A stretch of 64,000 nucleotides of DNA from Brucella intermedia LMG 3301 (GTDB lineage Bacteria > Pseudomonadota > Alphaproteobacteria > Rhizobiales > Rhizobiaceae). The translations under genes and the position numbers were made by a program. The stretch's first letter is position 1; each line of letters begins with the position of its first letter. The notes beneath the pieces are model-generated. The model saw nothing but the letters and a program-made list of their open reading frames with translations. It was not told where the DNA came from and did no database searches. Where the stretch lies: contig NZ_ACQA01000001.1 in the NCBI RefSeq assembly GCF_000182645.1, forward strand, positions 372,001-436,000, read 5' to 3'. Positions 52,455 through 62,018 of the stretch are shown in pieces.

Positions 52455-52695
52455 GTTTTGATGTGTAAGAAAATATAGAAATAGTTCGATAAAAATTGTT
52501 AGCTTGAATATATTGGAAATATTAATTGAGATATAAATTCTGAGTTATATAATGCTTATAAGTAAAGCAGTTAATAATTAGTGCTAAAATTGACACATAT
52601 GCTTTCATAAAACAGTTTTATTATAAAATTGGAATTGATGATTTTGAATAATTCATTCTATCACGTCTCGTCTGAAAAATTCTGGAGATAGTGAA
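52455..52695 (+). promoter_or_regulatory. AT-rich leader region of the porin gene
   Basis: About 240 bp of clearly AT-rich DNA between the TRAP terminator and the porin ATG, unlike the surrounding genome. A TTGACA at 52590-52595 is a candidate -35, but its -10 is not convincing. The ribosome site GGAG is at 52684-52687. It is likely a long regulated leader; no second gene is seen. Confidence 0.45.
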
Positions 52696-53832
52696 ATGAA
52701 AATCAAGAGCTTGTTGTTCGGCTCGACTGCGGCGCTGGTTGCAACCACCGGGGCATATGCTGCGGATGCTATTGTAACGCCCGAGCCCGAGTCCGTTGAA
52801 TATGTTCGCGTTTGTGATGCCTATGGTGCGGGATATTTCTACATTCCGGGTACCGAAACCTGCCTGCGCATCTCCGGTTATGTTCGTTACGACGTCACTG
52901 GCGGCAACAATGTCTACGGTCGCGGTTTTGTCGATGGTAACAAGGCCGATACGCGCCGGGATACCTGGGATAACAAGGCTCGCTTCACGCTGGACATGAC
53001 GACCGTTTCGGAAACCGAACTGGGCACTTTGAAGACCTTTGCTGAAACCCGTTACGATTGGGGCAATGGTGTTGAGGGTTCGTCCGGTTCGCTGCGCTAC
53101 GCCTATATCCAGCTGGGCGGCCTGCGTGTCGGTCTTGATGAATCGGCCTTTGTTACCTTTCCGGGCTATCTCGGCAATGTCATCAACGATGACGTGATCC
53201 TCGCGGGCGGCTATCGCACGAACCTGATCAGCTATACCTTCACCGGCGGCAACGGTTTCTCCGCCATTGTGTCGCTCGAACAGGGCAACAATGACGATAC
53301 GGACGGCAAATACGGCTTCAACGGCGTCATCAAGGATTACACGCCGCATGTCGTCGGTGGCCTGAAGTATGAAGCTGGCTGGGGCAAGATCGCGGGTGTC
53401 GCCGCCTATGATGCGCGCAACGAAGAGTGGGCAGGCAAGGTCCGCGCTGATGTGAACATTACGGACCGTTTCTCGATCTGGGCGATGGGCGGTTACAAGT
53501 CCAACAAGGACGAATACATCACGCAGACCGATGGAAATGGCAATGTGCTCGGTTCCGTCCGTGCAATCAGCAGCTTCTACGGCACCTGGGGTGGTGACTG
53601 GGCAGTCTGGGGCGGAGCGGCATTCAAGGTTACCGACAAGGCGATCTTCAATGCGCAGGCAGCCTATGATGGCAGCAAGACTTTCGCAGCCACTGCCAAC
53701 GTAGCCTATGAAATGGTTCCGGGCTTCACGGTTACGCCGGAAGTTTCCTATACCAAGTGGCAGGACGACAAGTCCTACCTCAAGGGCAAGGACGCGTGGC
53801 AGGGCATGGTTCGCTTCCAGCGCTCGTTCTAA
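52696..53832 (+). CDS. Porin (Omp2/PopA type)
   Basis: Outer-membrane trimeric pore. 378 aa, signal peptide [25 protein letters not shown], then the alphaproteobacterial porin start [34 protein letters not shown] with the paired cysteines typical of Omp2. A 16-stranded barrel is expected: alternating strands, [18 protein letters not shown] near loop L3, and a C-terminal strand ending in F (MVRFQRSF), the recognition signal for the Bam machinery. In Brucella, Omp2a/Omp2b porins vary by gene conversion; no second porin copy is in the window. Confidence 0.93.
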   Translation: MKIKSLLFGSTAALVATTGAYAADAIVTPEPESVEYVRVCDAYGAGYFYIPGTETCLRISGYVRYDVTGGNNVYGRGFVDGNKADTRRDTWDNKARFTLDMTTVSETELGTLKTFAETRYDWGNGVEGSSGSLRYAYIQLGGLRVGLDESAFVTFPGYLGNVINDDVILAGGYRTNLISYTFTGGNGFSAIVSLEQGNNDDTDGKYGFNGVIKDYTPHVVGGLKYEAGWGKIAGVAAYDARNEEWAGKVRADVNITDRFSIWAMGGYKSNKDEYITQTDGNGNVLGSVRAISSFYGTWGGDWAVWGGAAFKVTDKAIFNAQAAYDGSKTFAATANVAYEMVPGFTVTPEVSYTKWQDDKSYLKGKDAWQGMVRFQRSF

Positions 53833-53875
53833 CGCATTTCCAGCAAACTGCGGCGCGGTTTGCGTAGGATATGCG
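53833..53875. repeat. GCATTTCCAGCAAA palindromic repeat, copy 2
   Basis: CGCAT (53833-53837) with ATGCG (53871-53875), GCAAAC (53843-53848) with GTTTGC (53858-53863). Starts directly after the porin stop codon. Same family as 41382-41426. Confidence 0.6.
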
Positions 53876-53885
53876 AATGTTGATC

Positions 53886-53911
53886 CGGGAGGTTCGTCCT
53901 GGCCTCCCGGG
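53886..53911 (+). terminator. Probable terminator of the porin gene
   Basis: CCGGGAGG (53886-53893) pairs with CCTCCCGG (53904-53911), 10-nt loop, followed by GTCTCTTCTT. Confidence 0.5.
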
Positions 53912-54009
53912 TCTCTTCTTAAGCCCGATTATCCGTTCAGTTGGTGTAACGGAGATGAATTCATTTAAGTTTTGTTGCTATAGTATTTTATCGATTTGAA
54001 TGAATATTA

Positions 54010-54187
54010 TTGAAATGCAAGATGCATGCGGGAGATCGATGCATCGGTTTAACAAAATTGTAATTTGAATTTTTATATTCTTGTCCTATGTTTAAGGAAC
54101 CATTCGATAGCGTAGAAGGACTGCGCTGTTTTCAAGTCTGATCTCCAGTCGGAAGAATGGTACGGCGAGCTTCGGCTCGCCGTTTTT
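54010..54187 (+). ncRNA. Candidate small transcript ending in a strong terminator
   Basis: The terminator ACGGCGAGC / GCTCGCCGT (54162-54183, TTCG loop) followed by TTTTT is on the plus strand. No reading frame ends before it: the porin stops 330 bp upstream and has its own hairpin. The preceding AT-rich DNA could hold a promoter. A small RNA or 3' UTR product is plausible. The 5' end is arbitrary. Confidence 0.4.
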
Positions 54188-54265
54188 ATTTGCATTCCAA
54201 CCAAGGAAAAGGCCGGGACATGACCGGCCTTCGGTCGATATGCAAGTGGTGGATATGCTGGTCGC

Positions 54266-55102
54266 CTATCGCGAAAGCTTCATGTGCCGGTTGACGTCCT
54301 TGTAGAGCAGGTAGCGGAACTTGCCGGGGCCGCCTGCATAACAGGCCTGCGGGCAGAAGGCGCGCAGCCACATGAAATCGCCGGCCTCCACTTCCACCCA
54401 GTCCTGATTGAGCCGATAGACGGCTTTTCCTTCCAGCACGTAAAGCCCGTGCTCCATGACATGGGTTTCGGCAAACGGAATGACCCCGCCCGGCTCGAAC
54501 GTAACGATGGTTACATGCATGTCGTGGCGCAGGTCGTTCGGATCGACAAAGCGCGTCGTTGCCCAGGCTCCATTGGTGTCTGGCATGGGGTGAGGCGCGA
54601 TATCCTTTTCGTTGAGAAATAGCGGTTCCGGAACGTCGAGGCCATCGACATATTCATAAGCCTTGCGCACCCAATGGAAGCGGGCCGTAGCTGCGCCGCT
54701 ATTGCGCAACGTCCAGCCGCTCTTCGGCGGCAGATAGGCGTAGCCACCCTCGGTCAGCGTATGGGACTTGCCCGCCACCGTGACCGTGATCTCACCTTCG
54801 ACCACGAACAGTACGCCTTCCGCGCCCTCATCCAGTTCGGCGCGATCGCTGCCGCCGCCCGGCTGCACTTCCATGATATATTGCGAGAAAGTCTCGGCAA
54901 AGCCGGAAAGGGGCCGCGCAATCACCCAGAGCCGCGTCTTGTCCCAGAAGGGCAGGAAGCTTGTCACGATGTCGCTGAATGTTCCCTTGGGAATGATCGC
55001 ATAGGCTTCGGTGAACATGGCGCGATCGGTGAGGAGCTGCGTCTGCGGCGGCAGGCCGCCCGTCGGTGCATAATAGGTGCGATTGTTCTTGTCGTTGCCC
55101 AT
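54266..55102 (-). CDS. allE: (S)-ureidoglycine aminohydrolase
   Basis: Bicupin enzyme that releases ammonia from ureidoglycine to give ureidoglycolate. 278 aa: YYAPTGGLPPQTQLLTDRAMFTEAYAIIPKGTFSDIVTSFLPFWDKTRLWVIARPLSGFAETFSQYIMEVQPGGG, VLFVVEGEITVTVAGKSHTLTEGGYAYLPP and VIPFAETHVMEHGLYVLEGKAVYRLNQDWVEVEAGDFMWLRAFCPQ carry the cupin metal ligands (His and Glu). It ends the minus-strand pair with puuE-uraD. Ureide breakdown past allantoate fits its neighbours. Confidence 0.92.
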   Translation of the reverse strand: MGNDKNNRTYYAPTGGLPPQTQLLTDRAMFTEAYAIIPKGTFSDIVTSFLPFWDKTRLWVIARPLSGFAETFSQYIMEVQPGGGSDRAELDEGAEGVLFVVEGEITVTVAGKSHTLTEGGYAYLPPKSGWTLRNSGAATARFHWVRKAYEYVDGLDVPEPLFLNEKDIAPHPMPDTNGAWATTRFVDPNDLRHDMHVTIVTFEPGGVIPFAETHVMEHGLYVLEGKAVYRLNQDWVEVEAGDFMWLRAFCPQACYAGGPGKFRYLLYKDVNRHMKLSR

Positions 55103-55207
55103 GTGGGGAATTCCTTATGTGAGAAGCTGGATCCACGACGCATCAGAAGGTCAGCCGTGAAATCGTAAAATAAAAGCGCCCGGAAGCGAACCTCCGGGCG
55201 GCGGGGA

Positions 55208-56635
55208 TCAGTAAAGCGCTTCGGGCAGAATATCCTTGAGGCGCAGCAGGGCGATGCGTTCCACCTGAGCGCAGGCGGTTTCAAATTCCGTATCACGATC
55301 ATTGGAAACGCGGCGCTGGAAAGCGTCGAGGATTTCCTTTTTGTTGCGCCCCCTCACGGCGATGATGAAGGGAAAGCCGAACTTCGCGGTATAGGCATCG
55401 TTCAGTTCGGTGAAGGACTGCTTTTCCGCGTCCGTCAGCGCGTCGAGACCGGCGCCAGCCTGTTCGGCGGTCGATTCCGCGGTCAGGCGTTTTGCCTGTG
55501 CCAGCTTGCCGGCAAGGTCAGGGTGCGCTTTGAGCACGGCCAGCCGTTCCTCCGGCGAGGCGGCGCGGAACACCCTGGTCATGGCTGCGGCGAGACCCGA
55601 AGCGGTGTCTTCCTCCACGGTGAGGCCCGCATCGTAGGCACGTTCCGCGATCCAGGGCGAATGTTCGAAAATGCTGCCATAGCGCGCGACGAATGCGTTT
55701 TTCTCAGCGCTGGAAGGCACGACGTCCGCAACGGCCGGCTTGTAGTTTTCATGCCAGTGACGGGCGATATCGACGCGCTTGGCGACCCAGACCTTGTCAT
55801 GGCTCTGCACGTAGTCGAGGAAGCGTTCCAGCGCGGCCACGCGGCCCGGACGCCCGACAAGGCGGCAATGCAGGCCGATGGACATCATCTTCGGCGCGCC
55901 TTCGGCACCTTCGCGATAGAGCACGTCAAACGTGTCTTTCAGATAGGTGAAGAACTGGTCGCCGGAATTGAAACCCTGCGGCGTGGCAAAGCGCATGTCA
56001 TTGGCGTCCAGCGTATAGGGTACGATCAGGTGCGGCCCCTTCGGCCCCTGCACCCAGTAGGGCAGTTCATCGGCATAGGAATCGGCGGAATAGAGGAACC
56101 CGCCTTCTTCCATCACCAGTTTCAGCGTGTTGTCCGACGGCTTGCCCTGATAGATGCCGAGCGGGCGCGAACCGGTGATTTCCGTATGAAGGCGCACGGC
56201 TTCGCGGATGTGCTCGCGCTCGATCTCTTCGGGAACGTCCTTATATTCCCACCAGCGCAGTCCATGGCTGGCGATTTCCCAATCCGCTTCCTTCATGGCG
56301 GCGACGGCTTCGGGGTTCCTCGCCATGGCAAGCGTCACGCCATAGACGGTTACGGGCATGTTGCGGCGGGTGAAGGCGCGCCACAGGCGCCAGAAGCCGG
56401 AACGGGCGCCATATTCGTAGATCGATTCCATATTGAGGTTGCGCTGGCCCTGCCAGGCTTGAGCGCCGACAATCTCGGAAAGCAGGCATTCGGACGCCGG
56501 ATCGCCGTCAAGAACGCAGCATTCGCCGCCTTCCTCGTAATTGACGACGAACTGCACGGCGATGTTCGCCCCTCCCGGCCAGCGCGGATCTGGTGTGTTG
56601 CGTCCATAGCCGACGAGATTGCGCGGATATTTCAT
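55208..56635 (-). CDS. Allantoinase PuuE fused to OHCU decarboxylase UraD
   Basis: 475 aa from the ATG at 56635. N-terminal part (about 1-310) is PuuE, a polysaccharide-deacetylase-fold allantoinase: GYGRNTPDPRWPGGANIAVQFVVNYEEGGE, EIASHGLRWWEYKDVPEE and GQKPSDNT-like YQGKPSDNT. The C-terminal part (about 325-475) is UraD: FVARYGSIFEHSPWIAERAYDAG, LAVLKAHPDLAGKLAQAKRL, ELNDAYTAKFGFPFIIAVRGRNKKEILDAFQRRV. UraD decarboxylates OHCU to S-allantoin, which PuuE then opens to allantoate, so the fusion joins consecutive steps. Confidence 0.93.
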   Translation of the reverse strand: MKYPRNLVGYGRNTPDPRWPGGANIAVQFVVNYEEGGECCVLDGDPASECLLSEIVGAQAWQGQRNLNMESIYEYGARSGFWRLWRAFTRRNMPVTVYGVTLAMARNPEAVAAMKEADWEIASHGLRWWEYKDVPEEIEREHIREAVRLHTEITGSRPLGIYQGKPSDNTLKLVMEEGGFLYSADSYADELPYWVQGPKGPHLIVPYTLDANDMRFATPQGFNSGDQFFTYLKDTFDVLYREGAEGAPKMMSIGLHCRLVGRPGRVAALERFLDYVQSHDKVWVAKRVDIARHWHENYKPAVADVVPSSAEKNAFVARYGSIFEHSPWIAERAYDAGLTVEEDTASGLAAAMTRVFRAASPEERLAVLKAHPDLAGKLAQAKRLTAESTAEQAGAGLDALTDAEKQSFTELNDAYTAKFGFPFIIAVRGRNKKEILDAFQRRVSNDRDTEFETACAQVERIALLRLKDILPEALY

Positions 56636-56701
56636 TGCGGGTCTTCCCTCGTATTCGTTCGTTTTACCCATGATAATAAAGATTTATCGCTATTATTCCC
56701 C

Positions 56702-56715
56702 TTCAAAAATTTGAA
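56702..56715. promoter_or_regulatory. Palindrome between puuE-uraD and uraH
   Basis: TTCAAA-AA-TTTGAA, a perfect 14-bp palindrome in the divergent promoter region. Could be an operator of a purine-catabolism regulator; not tested. Confidence 0.4.
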
Positions 56716-56900
56716 AGACATCCAACGATAACCATCTTTCCCAATGCGCAGGATCGCGAAATACTGAATGCTGGGAACATGGTGTGGTTGCGGCCCCACA
56801 GCCGATGCCGATATCGGGCCGAAATAAACCACCGGAAATCAAAAGCTTGTAAGTTCTTCAGTCGGGACGGCAGGAGAATCGAAGAGCGGCAGGAGTGCAA

Positions 56901-57266
56901 ATGGGTCAGGAAAAGAGCGGTGATGGCCGGTTGACGACGCATGTCCTCGACACGGTAAGCGGCAAGCCGGCAGCAAATCTGCGCATCGAATTGCGCCGCA
57001 TCGAGAATCAGCAGGCAGAACCCATCCGTGAAATTCGCACCAATGACGATGGCCGCTGCAATGAGCCGCTGCTGTCGGGGGGCAACTTGCGGGCCGGTTC
57101 CTACGAGCTTCTGTTTCATGTCGGCGAATATTTCGGCAAGACTGACGATGCCGTACCGTTCCTTGACGTCGTTCCTTTGCGCTTTGGCATTTCAGACGAA
57201 AAAGCGCATTATCATGTACCGCTTCTCGTTTCGCCCTTTTCCTATTCCACCTATCGCGGGAGCTAA
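56901..57266 (+). CDS. uraH: 5-hydroxyisourate hydrolase
   Basis: Hydrolyses 5-hydroxyisourate, the product of urate oxidation, to OHCU. 121 aa, transthyretin-like: [25 protein letters not shown] (RLTTHVLD signature), [44 protein letters not shown] with the terminal YRGS motif. Start chosen at the ATG 56901 (AGGAG spacing 7) rather than the GTG at 56895. First gene of the uraH-xdhA-xdhB-xdhC unit. Confidence 0.94.
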   Translation: MGQEKSGDGRLTTHVLDTVSGKPAANLRIELRRIENQQAEPIREIRTNDDGRCNEPLLSGGNLRAGSYELLFHVGEYFGKTDDAVPFLDVVPLRFGISDEKAHYHVPLLVSPFSYSTYRGS

Positions 57267-57271
57267 GCGCC

Positions 57272-58762
57272 ATGAACCAGTCTGTGCACCAGTCTGTGCG
57301 ACACACGATCCGCTTTCTTCTGAACGGTGAAAAGATCGAACTCGACCGTGTTTCGCCGACCGAAACGCTGCTCGACTATCTGCGGCTGTCCGCCAAGCTG
57401 CGCGGCACCAAGGAAGGCTGCGGCGAAGGCGATTGCGGTGCGTGCACGGTGCTGGTCGGCAAGATTTCCGACGGCAAGCTGGTTTATGAGAGCGTCAATG
57501 CCTGCATCCGTTTCATGGGTTCGCTGGATGGTTGTCATGTGGTGACGATCGAACATCTGCGCGGAGCGGATGGCGGCCTGCATCCCGTGCAGAAGGCCAT
57601 GATCGAATTTCACGGCTCGCAGTGCGGTTTCTGCACGCCGGGCTTTGTCATGTCGCTCTACGCCTTGTGGATGCGCGAACCGAAGCCTGCCGATGCCGAG
57701 ATTGAAAAGGCATTGCAGGGCAATCTTTGCCGTTGCACCGGCTATGAGGCGATCATGCGCGCCGCGCGTGCCATTTCCGATTATGGCACGGCAACGGAAG
57801 ATCCGCTCGCAGCCGAACGCGCGCTCGTGCTGGAACAACTGGCGGCGATGCGCGATGGCGTGCGGGTAGAAGTGGGCGAAGGCAGGGACCGGTTGATCGT
57901 GCCTGCCGATCTCGACGATTTTGCCACCATTCTGGCGGCGGAACCGAAGGCGACCATAGTCGCCGGTTCCACCGATGTGGGCCTTTGGGTCACCAAGATG
58001 ATGCGCGACATTTCTCCGGTCGTCTTCATCGGCCATCTGGATGAACTGCGTTCCATGCGCGAGGAAAATGGTGTCATCACCATCGGCGCGGGCGTCACCT
58101 ACACGGAAGCCTTCGGCTTCCTCGCCAGACGCATTCCCCAGCTCGGCCAGCTCATCAACCGCATCGGCGGCGAACAGGTGCGCAATATGGGTACTATCGG
58201 CGGCAATATCGCCAATGGTTCGCCGATTGGCGACACGCCGCCGCCGCTGATCGCACTTGGTGCAAAGCTCACCTTGCGCAAAGGGGCGGAGCGACGCACC
58301 ATACCTCTGGAAGAGTTCTTCATCGCCTATGGCAAACAGGACCGCGGGGCTGGCGAATTCGTCGAGGCCGTGCATGTGCCGGTGCCGGCGGAAAACAGCC
58401 ATTTTGCCATTTACAAAGTGTCGAAGCGTTTTGAGGAAGACATTACCGCGACGCTCGGCGCTTTCCATCTGACGCTCGATGCGGCAGGCAATGTGGCGAC
58501 CGTTCGTATCGCCTATGGCGGCATGGCGGCAACGCCGAAGCGAGCAAGCGCGGTGGAGGCAGCACTGACGGCCAGGCCCTGGACAGAGGCGAGCGTTGAA
58601 GCGGCGCTGGAAGCCTATTCGCAAGATTATACGCCCTTGAGCGATATGCGCGCGACTGCCGAGTACCGGCTGCTCGCGGCGCGCAATCTGTTGCGGCGTT
58701 TCTTCGCCGAAACGGAAGGCAGTTACACGCCGCTGCGCGCGGCGGAAATCGCCGCGGCGTGA
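57272..58762 (+). CDS. xdhA: Xanthine dehydrogenase small subunit
   Basis: Carries the two 2Fe-2S clusters and FAD of xanthine dehydrogenase. 496 aa: first cluster with Cys50, Cys55, Cys58 (GCGEGDCGACTV) and Cys78; second with Cys118, Cys121, Cys153, Cys155 (CGFCTPGFVMSLYAL, CRCTGYEAI); FAD-binding domain from about 195 (IVAGSTDVGLWVTK, NMGTIGGNIANGSPIGDTPPPLIALGA). Follows uraH by 5 bp and precedes xdhB by 10 bp: a tight operon. Confidence 0.96.
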   Translation: MNQSVHQSVRHTIRFLLNGEKIELDRVSPTETLLDYLRLSAKLRGTKEGCGEGDCGACTVLVGKISDGKLVYESVNACIRFMGSLDGCHVVTIEHLRGADGGLHPVQKAMIEFHGSQCGFCTPGFVMSLYALWMREPKPADAEIEKALQGNLCRCTGYEAIMRAARAISDYGTATEDPLAAERALVLEQLAAMRDGVRVEVGEGRDRLIVPADLDDFATILAAEPKATIVAGSTDVGLWVTKMMRDISPVVFIGHLDELRSMREENGVITIGAGVTYTEAFGFLARRIPQLGQLINRIGGEQVRNMGTIGGNIANGSPIGDTPPPLIALGAKLTLRKGAERRTIPLEEFFIAYGKQDRGAGEFVEAVHVPVPAENSHFAIYKVSKRFEEDITATLGAFHLTLDAAGNVATVRIAYGGMAATPKRASAVEAALTARPWTEASVEAALEAYSQDYTPLSDMRATAEYRLLAARNLLRRFFAETEGSYTPLRAAEIAAA

Positions 58763-58772
58763 GGAGGCAATC

Positions 58773-61127
58773 ATGAACAAGCATCCTGCAAACGCACTGA
58801 AAGCGGCCCGTATCGTCGGTGGTGTGGCGACCGACCAGAAGCACGATTCCGCGCACAAGCATGTCACGGGAACGGCTGTCTATATCGACGATATACCGGA
58901 GCCCGAAGGCACGCTGCACATCGGTCTCGGGTTTTCTTCCGTCGCACATGGTACTTTCAAGTCGATCGATTTGTCGGCGGTTCGCGCCGCTCCCGGCGTG
59001 ATCGACGTGCTGACCTACAAGGACGTGCCCGGCGAGAACGATGTTTCGCCGTCAGGCATGCATGACGATCCGATCTTCGCCGTCGACAAGGTCGAGTTTC
59101 ACGGCCAGCCGATCTTTGCGGTTATCGCCAAAACCCGCGATCAGGCGCGCCGCGCCGCACGTCTGGCGAAAATCGACTATGAGGAAGCAGCGGGCATCTA
59201 TTCCATCGATGGGCTGGATGGTCTGAAGGACCGGCTTGTCACCACGCCGCTGACGTTGAAGCGCGGCGATGCGCGCGCGGCCATCGATGCCGCACCGCAT
59301 CGCATCAAGAACCGCATGTATCTCGGCGGGCAGGATCACTTCTATCTTGAAGGGCAGGTTTCGCTGGCTATCCCCGGCGAGGATGAGGACGTCACCGTCT
59401 ATTGCTCCACGCAGGGACCGAGCGAAACCCAACATCTGGTCGCCCATGCGCTGGGCGTTCCGAGCCATTCCGTGACGGTGGAAGTGCGCCGCATGGGCGG
59501 TGGCTTCGGCGGCAAGGAAACGCAGGCCAACCAGTGGGCGGCGATTGCAGCCATCGCGGCCAAGAAGCACAAGCGTGCCATGAAGATCAGGCTCGACCGC
59601 GACGAGGACATGACCTCGACCGGCAAGCGCCACGGCTTCGTCATCGACTATGAAGTCGGCTTCGACGATGAAGGCAATATTCTGGGCATCGATTATCTGT
59701 TTGCCCTCAATGCCGGGTTCTCGGCTGACCTTTCCGGTCCGGTCGGCGACCGCGCCTTGTTCCACTGTGACAATGCCTATTTCTTTCCGGCAGTTCATGC
59801 GCAGTCGGCGCCGCTTTACACGAACACCGTGTCGAACACGGCGTTTCGCGGCTTCGGCGGCCCGCAGGGCATGGTCGGTGCGGAACGTGTGATCGATGAA
59901 GTGGCTTTCGCTGTCGGCAAGGACCCGCTGGAAATCCGCAAGCGCAATTTCTACGATGAAATGGGTAAAGACGGCACGCGCAACGTCACGCCCTATCACC
60001 AGAAGGTGGAGGATTGCATTATCCAGCGTATCGTTGCGGAACTGGAGGAAAGCTCCGATTACGCAAGGCGCCGCGAAGCGATCCGCGAATTCAACGCCAA
60101 GAGCCGCTATGTCAAACGCGGCATCGCACTGACCCCGGTGAAATTCGGCATTTCCTTCACCAAGACGGAGTCCAATCAGGCTGGCGCTCTGGTGCATGTG
60201 TATAATGACGGTTCGGTGCATATGAACCATGGCGGCACGGAAATGGGGCAGGGGCTCCATATGAAGGTGGCGCAGGTCGTGGCCGAGGAATTCCAGATCG
60301 ACATCGACCGGGTGAAGATCACCGCGACGACGACCGCCAAGGTGCCGAACACCGCGCCGACGGCGGCTTCTTCCGGGGCCGATCTCAACGGTATGGCCGC
60401 ACAGGATGCTGCCCGCCAGATCAAGAAGCGCCTGATCCATTTTGCGGCCCAGCAATATCAGGTGCCGGAAGACCAGATCGTCTTTCTTCCCAACCGCGTT
60501 CGCGTCGGCAATCAGGAAATCAGCTTCAACGATCTCGTCAAGCAGGCCTTTATCGGTCGCGTACAGCTTTCGGCGGCAGGTCACTACAAGACGCCGAAAA
60601 TCCATTGGGACCGGGCCAAGGGTCGCGGTCATGCTTTCTACTACTATGCTTACGGAGCAGCCTGTTCCGAAGTTTCCGTCGACACTCTGACTGGCGAATA
60701 TGTGGTGGAGCGCACCGATATTCTGCATGATACCGGGCGTTCCCTGAACCGCGCCATCGATATCGGTCAGGTTGAAGGCGGCTTCGTGCAGGGCATGGGC
60801 TGGCTGACGACCGAGGAACTTGTGTGGGACGACAAGGGGCGGCTTCGCACCCATGCGCCATCCACCTACAAGATTCCGCTGGCTTCCGACCGGCCCAAGA
60901 TATTCAACGTGGCGCTGACCGACTGGTCGGAGGCCTATGAGCCGACGATCCATCGCTCCAAGGCTGTCGGCGAGCCGCCGCTGCCGCTGGGTCTGTCGGT
61001 GCTACACGCTCTGGCCGATGCTGTCGCCAGCGTGGCGGATTACAAGGTCTGCCCGCGTCTTGACGCGCCAGCAACACCGGAACGCGTGCTGATGGCCATC
61101 GAGCGGCTCCGCAAGCAAAAGGGCTAG
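58773..61127 (+). CDS. xdhB: Xanthine dehydrogenase large (molybdopterin) subunit
   Basis: Oxidises hypoxanthine and xanthine to urate at the molybdenum cofactor. 784 aa: HKHVTGTAVYIDDIPEPEGTLH, GGQDHFYLEGQVSLA, RMGGGFGGKETQ, RFRGFGGPQG-type region AFRGFGGPQG, GTEMGQGLHMKVAQV, and the C-terminal VGEPPLPLGLSVLHALADA with the catalytic Glu region. Length and motifs fit XdhB. Needs the XdhC chaperone, encoded next. Confidence 0.96.
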   Translation: MNKHPANALKAARIVGGVATDQKHDSAHKHVTGTAVYIDDIPEPEGTLHIGLGFSSVAHGTFKSIDLSAVRAAPGVIDVLTYKDVPGENDVSPSGMHDDPIFAVDKVEFHGQPIFAVIAKTRDQARRAARLAKIDYEEAAGIYSIDGLDGLKDRLVTTPLTLKRGDARAAIDAAPHRIKNRMYLGGQDHFYLEGQVSLAIPGEDEDVTVYCSTQGPSETQHLVAHALGVPSHSVTVEVRRMGGGFGGKETQANQWAAIAAIAAKKHKRAMKIRLDRDEDMTSTGKRHGFVIDYEVGFDDEGNILGIDYLFALNAGFSADLSGPVGDRALFHCDNAYFFPAVHAQSAPLYTNTVSNTAFRGFGGPQGMVGAERVIDEVAFAVGKDPLEIRKRNFYDEMGKDGTRNVTPYHQKVEDCIIQRIVAELEESSDYARRREAIREFNAKSRYVKRGIALTPVKFGISFTKTESNQAGALVHVYNDGSVHMNHGGTEMGQGLHMKVAQVVAEEFQIDIDRVKITATTTAKVPNTAPTAASSGADLNGMAAQDAARQIKKRLIHFAAQQYQVPEDQIVFLPNRVRVGNQEISFNDLVKQAFIGRVQLSAAGHYKTPKIHWDRAKGRGHAFYYYAYGAACSEVSVDTLTGEYVVERTDILHDTGRSLNRAIDIGQVEGGFVQGMGWLTTEELVWDDKGRLRTHAPSTYKIPLASDRPKIFNVALTDWSEAYEPTIHRSKAVGEPPLPLGLSVLHALADAVASVADYKVCPRLDAPATPERVLMAIERLRKQKG

Positions 61128-61131
61128 AAAA

Positions 61132-61959
61132 ATGCCGGGCGCACGTGACGATATCCGGGCTTTTCTCAACCGGCGTCCCGATAGCGTGCTGGTGGAAGTC
61201 ACCGATGTGAAAGGTTCCGCGCCCCGCGATGCGGGGGCGTGGATGCTGGTTGCCCGCGATATGATCTTTCGGACCATCGGGGGCGGTCAGCTGGAATATA
61301 TGGCTATCGACCATGCCCGGAAAATCTTGGCTGGCGGCAGGGACACACCCATGGACGTCCCACTCGGCCCGGAAATCGGCCAATGCTGCGGCGGACGGGT
61401 GGGCCTGAGCTTCAAACGTGTCAATCGCGGGCTCACCGACGAGCTTGTCAGCAAGGTCGATGCCGAAATAGCCACGCGCCCGCATGTCTATGTCTTCGGC
61501 GCGGGCCATGTCGGCGATGCGCTGGCAAATGCACTTTCGTTCACGCCCGTCCGGGTCGTTCTCGTGGATACGCGGGAAGCCGAGCTGATGGCCTGCGATG
61601 TGCCGGGCGTCGAGACCTGTCTGTCGGCGATGCCCGAGCAGGTGGTGCGTTCCGCCCCTCCGGGCAGCGCCTTCATCGTCCTCACCCACGACCATGCGCT
61701 GGATTTTCTCATCGTTACCGAGGCTTTGCAGCGGCGTGATGCCGTCTATGTCGGCATGATCGGCTCGAAGACCAAGAAGGCCACTTTCAAGAATTGGTTG
61801 AAGCGCGAAATGGGCAGCGACAATCTTTTTGAAAATCTCGTCTGTCCGGTCGGCGGAGCCGTCGTGAAGGACAAGAGGCCGGAAGTCATCGCAGCATTGG
61901 TCGCTGCCGAAGTTCTGACAGCAGTTCTGACCTCCGCACGTATCTCGCAGCCCGCCTGA
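61132..61959 (+). CDS. xdhC: Xanthine dehydrogenase accessory protein XdhC
   Basis: Inserts the sulfurated molybdenum cofactor into xanthine dehydrogenase. 275 aa with SVLVEVTDVKGSAPRDAGAWMLVA, IGGGQLEYMAIDHARK, GPEIGQCCGGRVGLSF (cofactor-related cysteines) and VYVFGAGHVGDALANAL (Rossmann). Begins 4 bp after xdhB. The operon ends here; downstream, 61960-62018, a GAGCGG hairpin overlaps the stop of the LysR gene. Confidence 0.94.
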   Translation: MPGARDDIRAFLNRRPDSVLVEVTDVKGSAPRDAGAWMLVARDMIFRTIGGGQLEYMAIDHARKILAGGRDTPMDVPLGPEIGQCCGGRVGLSFKRVNRGLTDELVSKVDAEIATRPHVYVFGAGHVGDALANALSFTPVRVVLVDTREAELMACDVPGVETCLSAMPEQVVRSAPPGSAFIVLTHDHALDFLIVTEALQRRDAVYVGMIGSKTKKATFKNWLKREMGSDNLFENLVCPVGGAVVKDKRPEVIAALVAAEVLTAVLTSARISQPA

Positions 61960-62018
61960 TCGGGCGTTTTTTTGGCGTTCCCGAGGCGGCAAAGAAGTAT
62001 AGAGCGGTTTCAGCCGCT

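Noticed and set aside
59052..60953. Long minus-strand reading frame (633 codons) antisense to xdhB
   Set aside because: Complement of a strongly coding gene with high GC third positions; motifs on the plus strand are unmistakable xanthine dehydrogenase.
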